Origin: Rathayibacter tanaceti | Lineage (GTDB): Bacteria; Actinomycetota; Actinomycetes; Actinomycetales; Microbacteriaceae | Length of the DNA: 32,404 bases | Assembly: GCF_001634385.1 (NCBI RefSeq) | Contig: NZ_LIIN01000017.1 | Coordinates: 1-32,404, forward strand | Direction: 5' to 3' | Shown here: positions 1-9,474 of the stretch, in pieces | Numbering within the stretch: position 1 is the stretch's first letter | How the letters are laid out: the number at the start of each line of letters is the position of its first letter | Made by a program: the position numbers and the translations under genes | The notes under the pieces: model-generated | The model's database searches: none | What the model saw: only the letters and a program-made list of their open reading frames with translations | Told to the model about the DNA's origin: nothing

Positions 1-1
1 C

Positions 2-694
2 GGTGGCCTGGTCGCGCTCTCGTTCGTCGCGCGATCGTCGCGGCCACCTCGCTGCCCGCCACCCTCCCTCCTCACCGCCGAGGACGTGCAGGCGCTCAGC
101 CCCACGTCGCCGATGGACGCCGATCTGAGCCGCGGATCCCAGTCGTTCGTCGCCGGCGAGGTCACCGGCGAGGCCGTCGCCCGCGACGGCTTCGGAGTGC
201 AGGAGCGCAAGACCCAGACCAACGTCGCTGACATCGTCCGCACCTCGGACACCGGCTTCACCAACGACCCGAACGCGTCGATCCAGTGGCCGTTCGCCGT
301 CGGCGTGCCGGTCGGCGACCGCTTCGGCTACCGCAACTGCGCGGGCTGCTCCGTGAACCACGGCGGCACCGACTTCAACCCCGGCAACGGCTCGCCGATC
401 CAGTCCATCGCGGACGGCGTCGTCCGCACGGTGATCGACGGCGAGGGCTCGCTCGGCGTCCACGTGATCGTCGACCACGAGATCGACGGGCAGCTCGTGT
501 CCAGCGTTTACGCGCACATGCAGCACGGCTCTGCGGCTGTCAACGAGGGCGACCCGGTGAAGGTCGGGCAGCTGCTCGGCCTGGTCGGTTCGACCGGCAT
601 GTCGACCGGCCCGCACCTGCACTTCGAGATCCGCCTCGACGGAGTCACGAAGGTCGACTCCTACCTCTGGCTCAAGGCGAACGCCGGGCGCTGA
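2..694 (+). CDS. M23 (LytM-type) metallopeptidase, 5' end cut by the window
   Basis: Secreted or envelope-facing peptidoglycan endopeptidase of family M23, or a LytM-domain regulator. Counting from the GTG at 86, residues 78-198 form the LytM domain. The zinc ligands are visible: H92 and D96 in NHGGTDF, H144 in VYAHM, and H177/H179 in GPHLHFE. All are present, so an active enzyme is expected. The frame is open from base 2, where GGLVALSFVA looks like the end of a membrane or signal segment, so GTG-86 is probably not the true start. Between about 35 and 70 the neighbouring frame reads VAATSLPATLP, a more natural continuation, and the original frame resumes as LLTAEDVQ. This suggests two compensating indels at the window edge. 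The gene converges on the alpha-glucosidase across a strong hairpin. The family call is secure; substrate bond and exact start are not. Confidence 0.85.
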   Translation, partial: GGLVALSFVARSSRPPRCPPPSLLTAEDVQALSPTSPMDADLSRGSQSFVAGEVTGEAVARDGFGVQERKTQTNVADIVRTSDTGFTNDPNASIQWPFAVGVPVGDRFGYRNCAGCSVNHGGTDFNPGNGSPIQSIADGVVRTVIDGEGSLGVHVIVDHEIDGQLVSSVYAHMQHGSAAVNEGDPVKVGQLLGLVGSTGMSTGPHLHFEIRLDGVTKVDSYLWLKANAGR

Positions 695-710
695 GCCGCG
701 GCGCCCCACC

Positions 711-745
711 CGCCCGTGCCCCGCGCGAGCTGCGGGGCACGGGCG
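711..745. terminator. GC-rich bidirectional hairpin terminator
   Basis: A 14-bp perfect stem (711-724 with 732-745, core GCCCGTGCCCCGC) with a 7-base loop lies between the convergent peptidase and glucosidase genes. There is no T-tract, as is common in actinobacteria. Confidence 0.7.
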
Positions 746-862
746 CGGTGCGCACGACCCGGTGCGATGCGCACCTGATCGCCACGCGCCTCTGCAACGG
801 CGGTTCCCGTGGAGTCGTCACCCCCGCCGATCGCCCGGGCCACCGCCGAGCGGCAGCCAGCG

Positions 863-2588
863 CTACTCCGCCCGCAGCCAGACCGTGGTGTCAGCGGCCA
901 GCGCTGGCTCCAGCAGCTCCTCCGACGAGAGCACGACCGAGCCGACCGGCAGCTCGACCGGAGCCGCTCCGATGTTCGCGATCACCGTGATCCCGCCATT
1001 GCGGAACGCAAGCACGCCGTCGGGGTAGCCGTCGAGCCACTCGATCGCGCCCGAGCCCAGATCCTCCGAGCGGCGGACCGAGAGCAGTGCGCGGTACAGC
1101 TCGAGGGTCGACCCCTCGACGCCGAGCTGACGGTCACGAGCGAGCAGTGCCCAATCGTCGGGCTGAGGCAGCCACGAGTCACCGGTGGGGCTGAAGCCAT
1201 AGGCGGGCGCATCCGCCTCCCAGGGGATCGGCACTCGGCAGCCGTCGCGGCCGTATCGCTCACCGCCGGTCCGGAACCACGTCGGGTCCTGGCGTGCGGA
1301 GTCGGGCAGGTCGATCGCTTCTGGGAGCCCCAGCTCCTCGCCCTGGTAGACGTAGGCGGAGCCGGGGAGCGCGAGCATCAGGGCCGTCGCGGCGCGTGCC
1401 CGGCGCAACCCCAGCACCGGGTCCGGGAGGCCCGGCGTGCGCGGGCCGATGCCGTAGCCCTGCGGGTTGTCCCTCGTGAGCGCGAGCCTGCTGGCGTGAC
1501 GCACGACGTCGTGATTCGAGAGCACCCACGTCGAGGGGGCGTCGACCGCAGCGAAGGCCTCGACCGAGGAGTCGATGATGTCGCGCAGGGCAGGGCCGTT
1601 CCACGGGGTCTCGAGGTAGGCGAAGTTGAAAGCCTGGTGCATCTCGTCCGGGCGCACCCAGCGCGCGAGCTTCGAGAGCGGCTGCACCCACGCCTCGGCG
1701 CAGAGCACGCGGTCGTCCGGGTACTCGGCGAGGAGGGAGTGCCAGTCACGGTAGATCTCGTGCACGCCGTCCTGCGCCCAGTACGGCGCGGTGGCGGGCT
1801 CCTCGCCGTCGGCGGGGGCGACTCCGCCCATCGAGCCGCTGTCGGCCGGCGGCGTGTAGTCGGGCAGGCCCTCGGCCTTGATCATGCCGTGGGCGACGTC
1901 GACGCGGAAGCCGTCGACTCCGCGGTCGAGCCAGAAGCGCAGCACTCGCGGAAGCGCTCACGGACCCACGCGTCGTCCAGTCGAAGTCGGGCTGCGAGCT
2001 GTCGAAGAGGTGCAGGTACCACTGGCCCGGCGCGCCGTCCGGCTCGGTGACGCGCGTCCAGGCGGGGCCTCCGAAGACCGACTCCCAGTTGTTGGGTGGC
2101 AGCTCACCGGCGGCGCCGCGGCCGTCGCGGAACAGGTAGCGCGCACGCTCGGCGCTTCCGGCGGGAGCGGCGAGCGCCTCCTGGAACCAGCGGTGCGCGC
2201 TCGAGGAGTGGTTGGGGACGAGGTCGACGATGATGCGGATTCCGAGCGCGTGCGCCCGGGCGAGCATCGCGTCGAAGTCGGCGAGGGTGCCGAAGAGCGG
2301 ATCGACGTCGCAGTAGTCGGCGACGTCGTAGCCCGCATCCTTCTGCGGTGAGGTCATGAACGGCGAGAGCCAGACCGCGTCGACCCCCAGCTCCGCGAGG
2401 CTCGGGAGTCGCGAGGTGATGCCGGGCAGGTCGCCGATGCCGTCGCCGTCCGCATCCGCGAAGGAGCGGGGGTAGATCTGATAGATCACGGCGGTGCGCC
2501 ACCATTCGGTGCCCGGGCGGCGCTCGGCCTCGGGGAGGGGGCCGGCGGAGTTCTCGGGCGCGCCGAAGAGAGCGGAGTCCAGGGTCAT
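863..2588 (-). CDS. GH13 alpha-glucosidase / oligo-1,6-glucosidase, two frameshifts
   Basis: Cytoplasmic alpha-glucosidase of the GH13 alpha-amylase superfamily, hydrolysing maltose- or isomaltose-type oligosaccharides. The N-terminal part (from ATG 2588) has YQIYPRSFADADGDGIGDL, DAVWLSPFMTSP and DLVPNHSS (conserved region I). The C-terminal part has GFRVDVAHGM (region II, nucleophile Asp), the acid-base Glu in LCAEAW, and SNHDVVRH (region IV). No signal peptide is visible. The two halves lie in different frames. Between them (about 1946-1976) a third frame encodes the expected linker DAWVRERFRE, so one base is missing near 1975 and one G near 1946. Adding both gives exactly 576 codons (575 aa), normal for the family. 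All catalytic motifs are intact, so the shifts are more likely sequence errors than decay. Exact substrate cannot be read from sequence. Confidence 0.9.
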
Positions 2589-2605
2589 GCGTCGAGTTTA
2601 TCGGG

Positions 2606-2649
2606 AGGGCCGGACGTCGCGATCGGCAGGGCCGGACGCCGCGATCGAC
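2606..2649. repeat. 22-bp imperfect tandem repeat
   Basis: Two adjoining 22-base units (2606-2627 and 2628-2649), each beginning AGGGCCGGACG and sharing CGCGATCG, differ at 2 positions. They fill most of the gap between the divergent glucosidase and small membrane protein genes and end 10 bases before the latter's -10 box, so they could be operator copies or simple slippage. Confidence 0.7.
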
Positions 2650-2658
2650 TCTCTGCCC

Positions 2659-2664
2659 TAGGGT
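2659..2664 (+). promoter_or_regulatory. -10 box TAGGGT for a leaderless gene
   Basis: TAGGGT lies 6 bases before the GTG at 2671. This places transcription start at or next to the start codon. No convincing -35 is seen. Confidence 0.45.
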
Positions 2665-2670
2665 CGATGA

Positions 2671-2853
2671 GTGAGCGAAGAGACCCCCGACGCCGCCCGC
2701 GCCCGACGCCGCAGGGCACTGCTCTGGGTGGTCCCGCTGCTGGTGCTGCTGATCGGCGGCCTCCTCGCGGTGACGCTCGCGCTCGGCGGTTTCGCCGTGC
2801 GGAGCATGACCGGTGCCGGGAGTGTCTCCGCGGTCCTCTTCCCGTCGGCCTGA
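2671..2853 (+). CDS. Small single-helix membrane protein, unknown function
   Basis: I do not recognise this 60-residue protein. The N-terminus is charged (DAARARRRR, residues 7-15), followed by a strongly hydrophobic helix (about 16-42, WVVPLLVLLIGGLLAVTLAL) and a short tail ending in LFPSA. The arginine cluster before the helix predicts an N-in, C-out single-pass protein. The GTG start is supported by TAGGGT 6 bases upstream, with no Shine-Dalgarno, as for a leaderless mRNA. It converges on mrpG with a 74-bp gap holding a hairpin. It is short enough that coding status is probable rather than certain. Confidence 0.55.
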   Translation: MSEETPDAARARRRRALLWVVPLLVLLIGGLLAVTLALGGFAVRSMTGAGSVSAVLFPSA

Positions 2854-2879
2854 GCGCGCTCTGCTGCCGAGAGCGAGTG

Positions 2880-2901
2880 GGCGCGCGAGAAGTTGCGCGC
2901 C
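2880..2901. terminator. Hairpin between convergent genes
   Basis: GGCGCGC (2880-2886) pairs perfectly with GCGCGCC (2895-2901) around an 8-base loop, in the gap between the small membrane protein and the end of the mrp operon. There is no T-tract. Confidence 0.4.
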
Positions 2902-2927
2902 GTCCTCTGACCCGGACGTGCCGCGGC

Positions 2928-3380
2928 TCAGGCCGTGGCGGCCGGGCCGCCCTCATCCTCGGGCTCCGGTTCGGAGGAGGTGCGTGCCGCCTCCCCGGAT
3001 GCGTGCCCGGTCTCGGCGCCCGTCGCGCGGGCCTGCTCGTCGGCGCGGCTGACCGCCTCCGCCAGCTCGTCGACCACGAGGAAGCCCGGCGAGACGGCCT
3101 CGGCCCGGTACGCCGCCCGCCCGACCATGTGGGCCGAGACCGGCACCGTCAGCAGCTGGAAGCCGATCACGAGCACGATCGTCCCCGCGGCGGCGAAGCC
3201 AGGATTGCGGATCGCGACGGCCAGCATCACGCAGATGAGACCGAGCACCTGAGGCTTGGTGCCCGCGTGCATCCGCGAGAGGAGGTCGCCGAAGCGGAGC
3301 AGGCCGACCGCCGCGATCAGCGAGAGCAGCCCGCCGGCGATGAGAAGCACGGCGGTCAGGACATCCAGGAACAGCTCCAC
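2928..3380 (-). CDS. mrpG: Na+/H+ antiporter subunit G (MrpG/MnhG/PhaG)
   Basis: Smallest-type membrane subunit of the Mrp multisubunit cation/proton antiporter in the cytoplasmic membrane. The GTG start at 3380 follows the mrpF stop by 1 base and gives 150 aa. Residues 1-95 hold three hydrophobic segments with family patterns (GGLLSLIAAVGLLRFGDLL, SRMHAGTKPQVLGLI). The remaining 55 residues form a hydrophilic, Glu/Ala-rich C-terminal tail (EPEPEDEGG), longer than in typical Bacillus MrpG of about 120 aa. A longer upstream reading exists but would run into mrpF. Last gene of mrpA(B)CDEFG. Confidence 0.9.
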   Translation of the reverse strand: MELFLDVLTAVLLIAGGLLSLIAAVGLLRFGDLLSRMHAGTKPQVLGLICVMLAVAIRNPGFAAAGTIVLVIGFQLLTVPVSAHMVGRAAYRAEAVSPGFLVVDELAEAVSRADEQARATGAETGHASGEAARTSSEPEPEDEGGPAATA

Positions 3381-3381
3381 G

Positions 3382-3648
3382 TCAGTCCTCCTCGCGGTTG
3401 GCCATGAACTTGGCGACGCTGATCGATCCGAACACGGCGAACAGGGCCAGCCCGAGAGCGACGGGCAGGGTGCGCGCATGGTGGTTGACCGCCATCTCGG
3501 CGCCGATCCCGCAGATGATCGTCGCGACGAGCACGTCGGCGGCGACCACCCGGTCGAGCACCGACGGGCCTCGGAGGATGCGCACCAGTGCGAGCAGGCA
3601 CGCCGCGCCGAACACGGGCACCAGGATCCAGACCAGCCAGCCGATCAT
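3382..3648 (-). CDS. mrpF: Na+/H+ antiporter subunit F (MrpF/MnhF/PhaF)
   Basis: 88-aa membrane subunit of the Mrp antiporter with three predicted helices. The diagnostic stretch is RILRGPSVLDRVVAADVL (about residues 24-41), followed by ATIICGIGAEM. The ATG at 3648 overlaps the mrpE stop as ATGA, so translation is probably coupled. Length matches the family (about 90 aa). Confidence 0.92.
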   Translation of the reverse strand: MIGWLVWILVPVFGAACLLALVRILRGPSVLDRVVAADVLVATIICGIGAEMAVNHHARTLPVALGLALFAVFGSISVAKFMANREED

Positions 3649-4217
3649 CGGACCGCCCCCGCTCCCCTGTCGAGCGGCTGGTTCACGCGCTGCACGTCCT
3701 CGCGCGAGCCGATCGCGCGGACGATGCGCGCCTCCGACTCCAGCACCGTGCGGCGCACCTCCTCGATCCGCTCGTCCTCGTCGTGGGTGACGCCGAGCAC
3801 GTGCAGGTAGAGCACGTTCAGCTGCGGGTCGACGTCGATCACGAGCGAGCCCGGGACGAGCGAGACGGCCTCCGTCGTCCACACCAGCATCCCTTCGGAG
3901 CGGCTGCGCAGGTGCACGGCGACGATCGCGTTGTGCACCGGGACGGGCAGGGTGAGGATCTGCCAGGAGACGCGGACCGAGGCGACCGCGATGTCGACGA
4001 GCAGCCGGAGGAGGAACACCAGCACGAACCACGGGTTCACCCGGTTCGAGAACTCGACCGGAGGCAGGTAGAAGACCCGTGTGATCAGCAGGGCGACCAG
4101 GAATCCCGAGACGATCGAGAGCACCGAGACGTCGTCCCAGAGCAGCACCCAGATGCCGACGAGGGTGACGAACATCGCGACGCGGTTCCAGACGTCGACG
4201 CGGCGGCGCGGGCTCAT
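3645..4217 (-). CDS. mrpE: Na+/H+ antiporter subunit E (MrpE/MnhE/PhaE)
   Basis: 190-aa membrane subunit E of the Mrp complex. Two to three hydrophobic helices occupy residues 12-75. The family core follows: PWFVLVFLLRLLVDIAVASV, then LTLPVPVHNAIVAVHLRS and SLVPGSLVIDVDPQLNVLYLH. The ATG at 4217 overlaps the mrpD stop in an ATGA junction, and the 3' end overlaps mrpF the same way. The same frame is open far upstream but only antisense-like, proline/arginine-rich sequence appears there, so ATG-4217 is the start. MrpE homologues are needed for full antiport in characterised systems. Confidence 0.92.
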   Translation of the reverse strand: MSPRRRVDVWNRVAMFVTLVGIWVLLWDDVSVLSIVSGFLVALLITRVFYLPPVEFSNRVNPWFVLVFLLRLLVDIAVASVRVSWQILTLPVPVHNAIVAVHLRSRSEGMLVWTTEAVSLVPGSLVIDVDPQLNVLYLHVLGVTHDEDERIEEVRRTVLESEARIVRAIGSREDVQRVNQPLDRGAGAVR

Positions 4218-5809
4218 CGCGGTCCCTCCTCGCCGAAGGACGAGTCGCGGTAGACGGTCGCGATGTAGGTCGCGGGGTCGGCGACGTCGCGTGCGGCGTG
4301 CGCGCTGGCGTCGTAGAGCGGGCCGGCGCCGATCGTCAGCGCGACTCCGACCACGACCATGCCGGCGGTGGCGAGCACCATCATCGGCGGGGAGTGGCGG
4401 GTGCGGATGCTGCCCGTGTCGTGAGGGTCCTCCTGGAGCTGGTCGATGAGGGGCGACTCGTAGCCGGGCACCTCCTCCTGGCGGCGCCAGAAGGCCATGT
4501 TCCAAACCCGGGCGACCGCGTAGAGCGTGAGCAGCGAGGTGACGGCCCCAGCGGCGATCACAGCCCAGATCAGCCACGACGGCTGCTCGACCGCCGACTC
4601 CGCGCCCGCCACGAACAGGCCGACCTTGCCGAGGAAGCCGGTGAACGGCGGGATGCCGCCGAGGTTCATCGCGGGCACGAAGTAGAGCAGGGCCAGCAGC
4701 GGCGACGCCTTGAGTAGCCCGCCGAGGCGGAGGATCGAGGTCGTGCCGCCGACCCGCTCGATCAGGCCGGTGGCGAGGAACAGCGTCGTCTGCACGGTGA
4801 TGTGGTGGATCACGTAGAAGATGGTCGCGGCGTACCCCGCCGAGGTGCCGATCGCGATGCCGAACACCATGTAGCCGATGTGGGAGACGAGGGTGAACGA
4901 CAGCATCCGCTTGATGTCGGCCTGCGCGACGGCGCCGAGGATGCCGACGACCAGGGTCAGCAGCGCCACCACCAGCAGGACCTCCTGCAGTCTGCCGCCC
5001 GGGAACAGCAGCGTCTCGGTGCGGATCAGGGCGTAGACGCCGACCTTCGTGAGCAGGCCCGCGAACACGGCGGTCACCGGTGCCGGGGCCGTGGGGTAGG
5101 AGTCGGGGAGCCAGAACGACAGCGGGAACACGGCCGCCTTGATCCCGAAGCCCAGCAGCAGCACCACGTGCAGCACGAGCTGCACATCGGCCGGAAGCTC
5201 GGCGATCCGGATCGAGAGCTGCGCCATGTTGACCGTGCCGGTCGCTCCGTAGAGCAGGCCGATGGCCGAGAGGAAGAAGACGCTGGAGACCAGGCTCACA
5301 ACCACGTAGGTCGTGCCCGCTCGGATGCGCGGGGCGGTGCCGCCGAGGGTGATCAGCACATAGCTGGCCGCGAGCAGGATCTCGAAGCCGACGTAGAGGT
5401 TGAAGAGATCGCCCGCGACGAAGGCGTTGAGGATTCCCGCCGAGAGGATCAGGTAGGTCGGGTGGAAGATCGTGACCGGTGTCTCGCGGTTGCCGTCGAC
5501 GAGGCCCTGGCCCACCGAGAAGAGCAGGACGCCCAGGAGCGTGATCGAGGTGATCACCAGCATCAGCGCGGCGAGTGGATCGACGACGAGCACGATGCCC
5601 CACGGCGGCTCCCAGCCGCCCACGTAGACGGCGCTGCCGCCCTCGTCACCGGTGAGGACCAGCACGAGCATGACCGACGAGAGGATCAGGACGGTCGAGA
5701 GCGTCACGATGTTGACGGTGATCTGCGCGCGCCGGTGGCGGCCCAGGATCAGCGCGACGGCCGCTCCCAGGAGGGGGAGGGTGACGACGAGCGGGATCAG
5801 GGCGTTCAT
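4214..5809 (-). CDS. mrpD: Na+/H+ antiporter subunit D (MrpD/MnhD/PhaD)
   Basis: 531-aa polytopic protein homologous to the proton-pumping NuoM/NuoN subunits of complex I; with MrpA it carries ion translocation in the Mrp complex. Landmarks are FVAGDLFNLYVGFEILLAAS with the conserved helix-5 Glu, GFGIKAAVFPLSFWLPDSYP with the conserved Lys, AVFAGLLTKVGVYALIR with a second Lys, and AQADIKRMLSFTLVSHIGYM. The hydrophilic C-terminus (from about 445) ends RDSSFGEEGPR. It overlaps mrpC upstream and mrpE downstream by 4 bases each. Family length is normal and key charged residues are present. Confidence 0.95.
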   Translation of the reverse strand: MNALIPLVVTLPLLGAAVALILGRHRRAQITVNIVTLSTVLILSSVMLVLVLTGDEGGSAVYVGGWEPPWGIVLVVDPLAALMLVITSITLLGVLLFSVGQGLVDGNRETPVTIFHPTYLILSAGILNAFVAGDLFNLYVGFEILLAASYVLITLGGTAPRIRAGTTYVVVSLVSSVFFLSAIGLLYGATGTVNMAQLSIRIAELPADVQLVLHVVLLLGFGIKAAVFPLSFWLPDSYPTAPAPVTAVFAGLLTKVGVYALIRTETLLFPGGRLQEVLLVVALLTLVVGILGAVAQADIKRMLSFTLVSHIGYMVFGIAIGTSAGYAATIFYVIHHITVQTTLFLATGLIERVGGTTSILRLGGLLKASPLLALLYFVPAMNLGGIPPFTGFLGKVGLFVAGAESAVEQPSWLIWAVIAAGAVTSLLTLYAVARVWNMAFWRRQEEVPGYESPLIDQLQEDPHDTGSIRTRHSPPMMVLATAGMVVVGVALTIGAGPLYDASAHAARDVADPATYIATVYRDSSFGEEGPR

Positions 5810-6306
5810 CGGTCCTCCTGCCTGTCGTCGGTCATGGCGCTCTCCCCGTGCTTGGCGGCGGTGCCCTCGTCGCTGGACTCCAGTAGCACGTCGAGGGCCC
5901 GGTCGTCGGCGGTGGTCTGGGCCGAGATGCCCGCTGCGTCCGCTCGCACCGAGGTGTCGGTCTCGTCGTCCTCGACCTGGTCGGCGTTGGCGAGTCGCCA
6001 GCGCCGGTAGATCATGGCGAGGAGGAAGGCCGAGATCCCGAAGGTGATCACGATCGCCGTCAGGATGAGCGCCTGGGGAAGCGGATCAGCCATCTCGTCC
6101 GCCATCTGCTCGTAGGAGCGACCGTCGTCGGTCACGAACGGGGCGGTGCCCGAGCGTCCGGCCATCAGCAGGATGAGGATGTTGGTCGCGTTGCCGACCA
6201 GCAGAAAGCCGATCAGGATGCGGGTGAGGCTCCGCTCAAGCATCTGGTAGACGCCCGCGGCGTACATCACCGCCATCACGGCGACGAGGACGACGGTGAT
6301 GCTCAC
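5806..6306 (-). CDS. mrpC: Na+/H+ antiporter subunit C (MrpC/MnhC, NuoK-like)
   Basis: 166-aa NuoK-like membrane subunit. Three helices lie in residues 1-105, with SLTRILIGFLLVGNATNILIL and PLPQALILTAIVITFGISAFLL as family signatures. After about residue 112 there is a hydrophilic acidic tail (ADQVEDDETDT) that makes it some 50 residues longer than the usual 113-120. The GTG start at 6306 overlaps the mrpA stop as GTGA. The tail is real coding sequence in a coupled operon; its role is unknown. Confidence 0.93.
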   Translation of the reverse strand: MSITVVLVAVMAVMYAAGVYQMLERSLTRILIGFLLVGNATNILILLMAGRSGTAPFVTDDGRSYEQMADEMADPLPQALILTAIVITFGISAFLLAMIYRRWRLANADQVEDDETDTSVRADAAGISAQTTADDRALDVLLESSDEGTAAKHGESAMTDDRQEDR

Positions 6307-9300
6307 GCGTCCCCCCGTCCCGGGCCGCCGACGACGGTCGACCCGGTGGGGAGCCGCGTCTCGAGACCGTCGACGGTGCCCGCGCCGGGGCCGGGGGTGC
6401 TCTCGGTCGAGTGCGTGACCCCGTCGCCCGAGGGGGCGCCGTTCTCGGCCTCCTCGCCGTGGCGGTCGACCTCGCCGCCGAGGCTGCGGAGGATGTCGAG
6501 GGTGAGACCGATCACGATCAGGTACACCCCGATGTCGAAGAGGGTGGAGGTGCCGAGGTGGAGCTCACCCAGAACGGGCACCTCGAGGTCGAGCCAGCTC
6601 GATTCCAGCACCTCGAGGCCGAAGGCGAGGGAGGACACCGCGGTGCCCACGGCGAAGAGGAGTCCGAGCCCCAGCACCTTGCCGGCGTCGATCGGCGCGG
6701 CCTCGCCGAGCTCGAACCGGCCACCCGCGAGGTAGCGCGCCACGAGCGCGAGACCGGCGAGCAGGCCGCCCGCGAAGCCTCCGCCCGGGGTGTTGTGACC
6801 GGTGAAGAGCAGATAGACCGACACGATCATCGCGGGGTGGAACAGGAGGCGCACCAGCACCTCGAGCACGATCGAGCGGTTCTCGGGTCGGAGGGTGCGG
6901 CCGGCGACGAGCCACGAGCCGCGGTCGCCGGTCGTGTCGGACTCTGAGGAGGGGGACGTGAGATCCATCGCCCGCTCGCGGCGGTCGCCCGCTCCCTGCG
7001 TGTCGAGGCGGGGAGCGCCTCCGGCCCGGCTGGAGAGGAAGATCAGGCTCGCGACACCCGTGGCGACGACCACCAGTACCGAGATCTCGCCCATCGTGTC
7101 CCAGGCGCGGATGTCGACGAGCAGCACATTGACGATGTTGCGGCCTTTGCCCTCCTCGTAGGCGAGGCGGGGGAGTTCTGCGGAGATCGGCGTGGCCGTC
7201 CTGGCGCCGAGGGCGATCGTCGCCGCGACCGCCATGACGCCTCCGACCGTGATGCCGATGATCGCACGCAGGCGCTTGCGCATCGGCTGGTGCTTCGCCG
7301 CGATGCGGGTCGGGAGGCGGCGCAGCACGAGCACGAAGACCACCAGGGTGACCGTCTCGATCAGGGCCTGGGTGAGCGCGAGGTCGGGCGCGCCCTGCAG
7401 GGCGAAGAGGGCGACCATCCCGTACCCGGTGGCGCCGGCCAGCAGCACGGCGGCGACACGGTTGCGGGCCACCGCGCAGAGGACCGCGGCGAGGATCATC
7501 ACGGCCGCGACCGCGAGCTGACCCGGGGTGTCCCAGAAGACGATGTCGCCGGGCCAGGTGCGGTTCAGCGCCGCCGCGCCGCCGACTCCGAGCACGAACA
7601 CCGAGAAGATCACCGTGAGATAGCGGGGGAGCGAGCCCCGCTGCACGAACTCGGTGACCGTGCTCGCCACACGGTCGAGCCAGCGGACGGTGGCCCAGTA
7701 GCCCTCGGCCGAGTCGATCCAGTTCGGCAGCACCGACTGCGCACGGGCGACGGCGACCCGCTTGGCGAAGAGAAGGAGACCGATCGCGATAACCAGGCGC
7801 TGAGCCCGAGCGCGGGCTCGAAGCCGTGCCAGAGTGCGAGGTAGTATCCGCCGTGGGCCGAGGACTCGGCCGCCGCGGCGAGCTGCGGGTCGGCGTCGGG
7901 AGCGGCGTACGGCAGTGTGTCGGCGTAGACGGCGACCAGCGGGTCGAGCACGGAGGCGGCGAGCCCGCCAGCGGCGCCGGCCGCGGCGAGCAGCACCGGT
8001 GCAGCGGTGAAGATCCACGGCTCGGCGTGCAGCTCGGTGTCCTCGAGGCCCTTCTTCCGGGCGAAGGCCCCCCAGAAGAAGCGGGCCGAGTAGGCGACGG
8101 TGAGGATCGAGCCGAGGACGAGTCCGATCAGCGCGACCCAGGCCCAGAACGAGCCCTGCTCGATCGCCGAGATCAGGCTGGTGAAGACCGCCTCCTTGGC
8201 GACGAAGCCCAGCAGCGGCGGGATGCCCGCCATCGAGAGGACGCCGAGCAGTGCTGCGGCGGCGAGGACCGGCGAGCGGCGGCCGAGGCCGCTGAGCTTG
8301 CGCAGATCGCGGGTGCCGCCCGGTGGTCGACGATGCCGACCACGAGGAAGAGCAGCGCCTTGAAGAGAGCGTGCCCGAGCAGGAGGGTCAGCCCGGCCAG
8401 CGCCGCGTCGCGCGAGCCGAAGCCCACCGCGACGGTCAGGAAGCCGAGCTGACTGACCGTGCCGTAGGCGAGCACGAGCTTGAGGTCGTACTGGCGGAGC
8501 GACCGCCAGCCGCCGACGAGCATCGTCCAGACGCCGACGCTGACCACGACGGGCAGCCACACGGAGTCGTCGGCGAAGCCGGGAGCGAGGCGTGCGACGA
8601 GGTAAATGCCGGCCTTGACCATCGCGGCCGCGTGCAGGTAGGCGCTGACCGGCGTCGGAGCGGCCATTGCGGCAGGCAGCCAGAAGTGGAACGGCACCAG
8701 CGCCGACTTCGAGAAAGCGCCCAGCAGCACGAGCACGAGCGCGACCGACACCGACGGACCGGAGGGAGCGGCGGCGACGATCCTCGCGAGACTCGTGGTG
8801 CCGGACTCGACGATCAGCACGATGAGGCCGACCAGCATCGCCAAACCGCCGAGTGTCGTGACCAGCAGGGCCTGGAGGCCGGCACCGCGGCTCTCCTTGC
8901 GGCCGCTGTAGTGGCCGATCAGCAGGTAGGAGAGGACGCTCGTCGCCTCCCAGAAGACGAAGAGCACGATGACGTCGTCAGCCGTGACCAGGCCGTACAT
9001 CACTCCGGCGAAGGCGAAGAGCAGCGCGGCGAAGCGACCGAGCGAGGGCTCGTCCCTACTGAAGTAGCCGGCGCAGTAGGCGAGCACGAGCGCGCCGACT
9101 CCGCTGACGACGAGGGCGAGCACGAGCGAGAGCGCGTCGAGCCGGAACGAGAGCGCGATGTCGAGCGCTGGGATCCACGGGACCGTCTCGCGGATCTCAC
9201 TGCCGCCGAGGACCGCAGGCAGTGCGGTGGCCGTGGCGATGAAGCTCGCAGCGGGCACGAGGGCCAGGGCATAGAACGTCTTCGGGCCGAACCGGTCCAC

Positions 9301-9354
9301 CACCCACGGGGTGACGATCGCGAGAGCGAACGAGATCACCAGGATGAGGAGCAT
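6303..9354 (-). CDS. mrpA: Na+/H+ antiporter subunit A fused to subunit B domain (MrpA-MrpB), two frameshifts
   Basis: First gene of the mrp operon. The NuoL-like N-terminal part includes FWEATSVLSYLLIGHYSG, LLGAFSKSALVPFHFWLPAA with the conserved Lys, and GHALFKALLFLVVG. It continues in a second frame with LSMAGIPPLLGFVAKEAVF and in a third with ALQGAPDLALTQALIETV. The C-terminal MnhB domain follows (LLFHPAMIVSVYLLFTGHNT, PGGGFAGGLLAGLAL). Frames change near 8320 (CCC run, linker HRGGTRDLRKL expected) and near 7796 (AGG, linker LSALVIAIGLLL expected). Each needs one added base; the result is 1018 codons (1017 aa), normal for fused actinobacterial MrpA. ATG-9354 is preferred, with GGGAGGA 7 bases upstream; GTG-9357 is the alternative. 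The Mrp complex exchanges cytoplasmic Na+ for protons and supports salt and alkali tolerance. Confidence 0.9.
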
Positions 9355-9461
9355 CACATGTTCCTCCCAAGGTGTACCCAGCGCAGTCGTCGGTCAAGAA
9401 TACCGGAGGCCCTTCCGGCAGAACCTGAGCGGGAGGAGGCTTGACGGGCGCTGCCGCCCTC

Positions 9462-9467
9462 TAGCGT
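9462..9467 (+). promoter_or_regulatory. -10 box TAGCGT with possible -35 TTGACG
   Basis: TAGCGT ends 7 bases before ATG-9475. TTGACG at 9441-9446 is a good -35 hexamer, but the 15-base spacing is short. The gene probably has a leaderless or near-leaderless transcript. Confidence 0.5.
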
Positions 9468-9474
9468 GGGAGTC

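Noticed and set aside
863-2588. GH13 gene as a genuine pseudogene or two separate genes
   Set aside because: All four catalytic regions are intact and only two single-base gaps separate the frames; restored length is exactly that of the family.
809-9444. Long plus-strand open frames opposite the GH13 and mrp genes
   Set aside because: They are rich in Arg, Asp, Glu and His repeats typical of antisense frames in high-GC DNA and lack family features.
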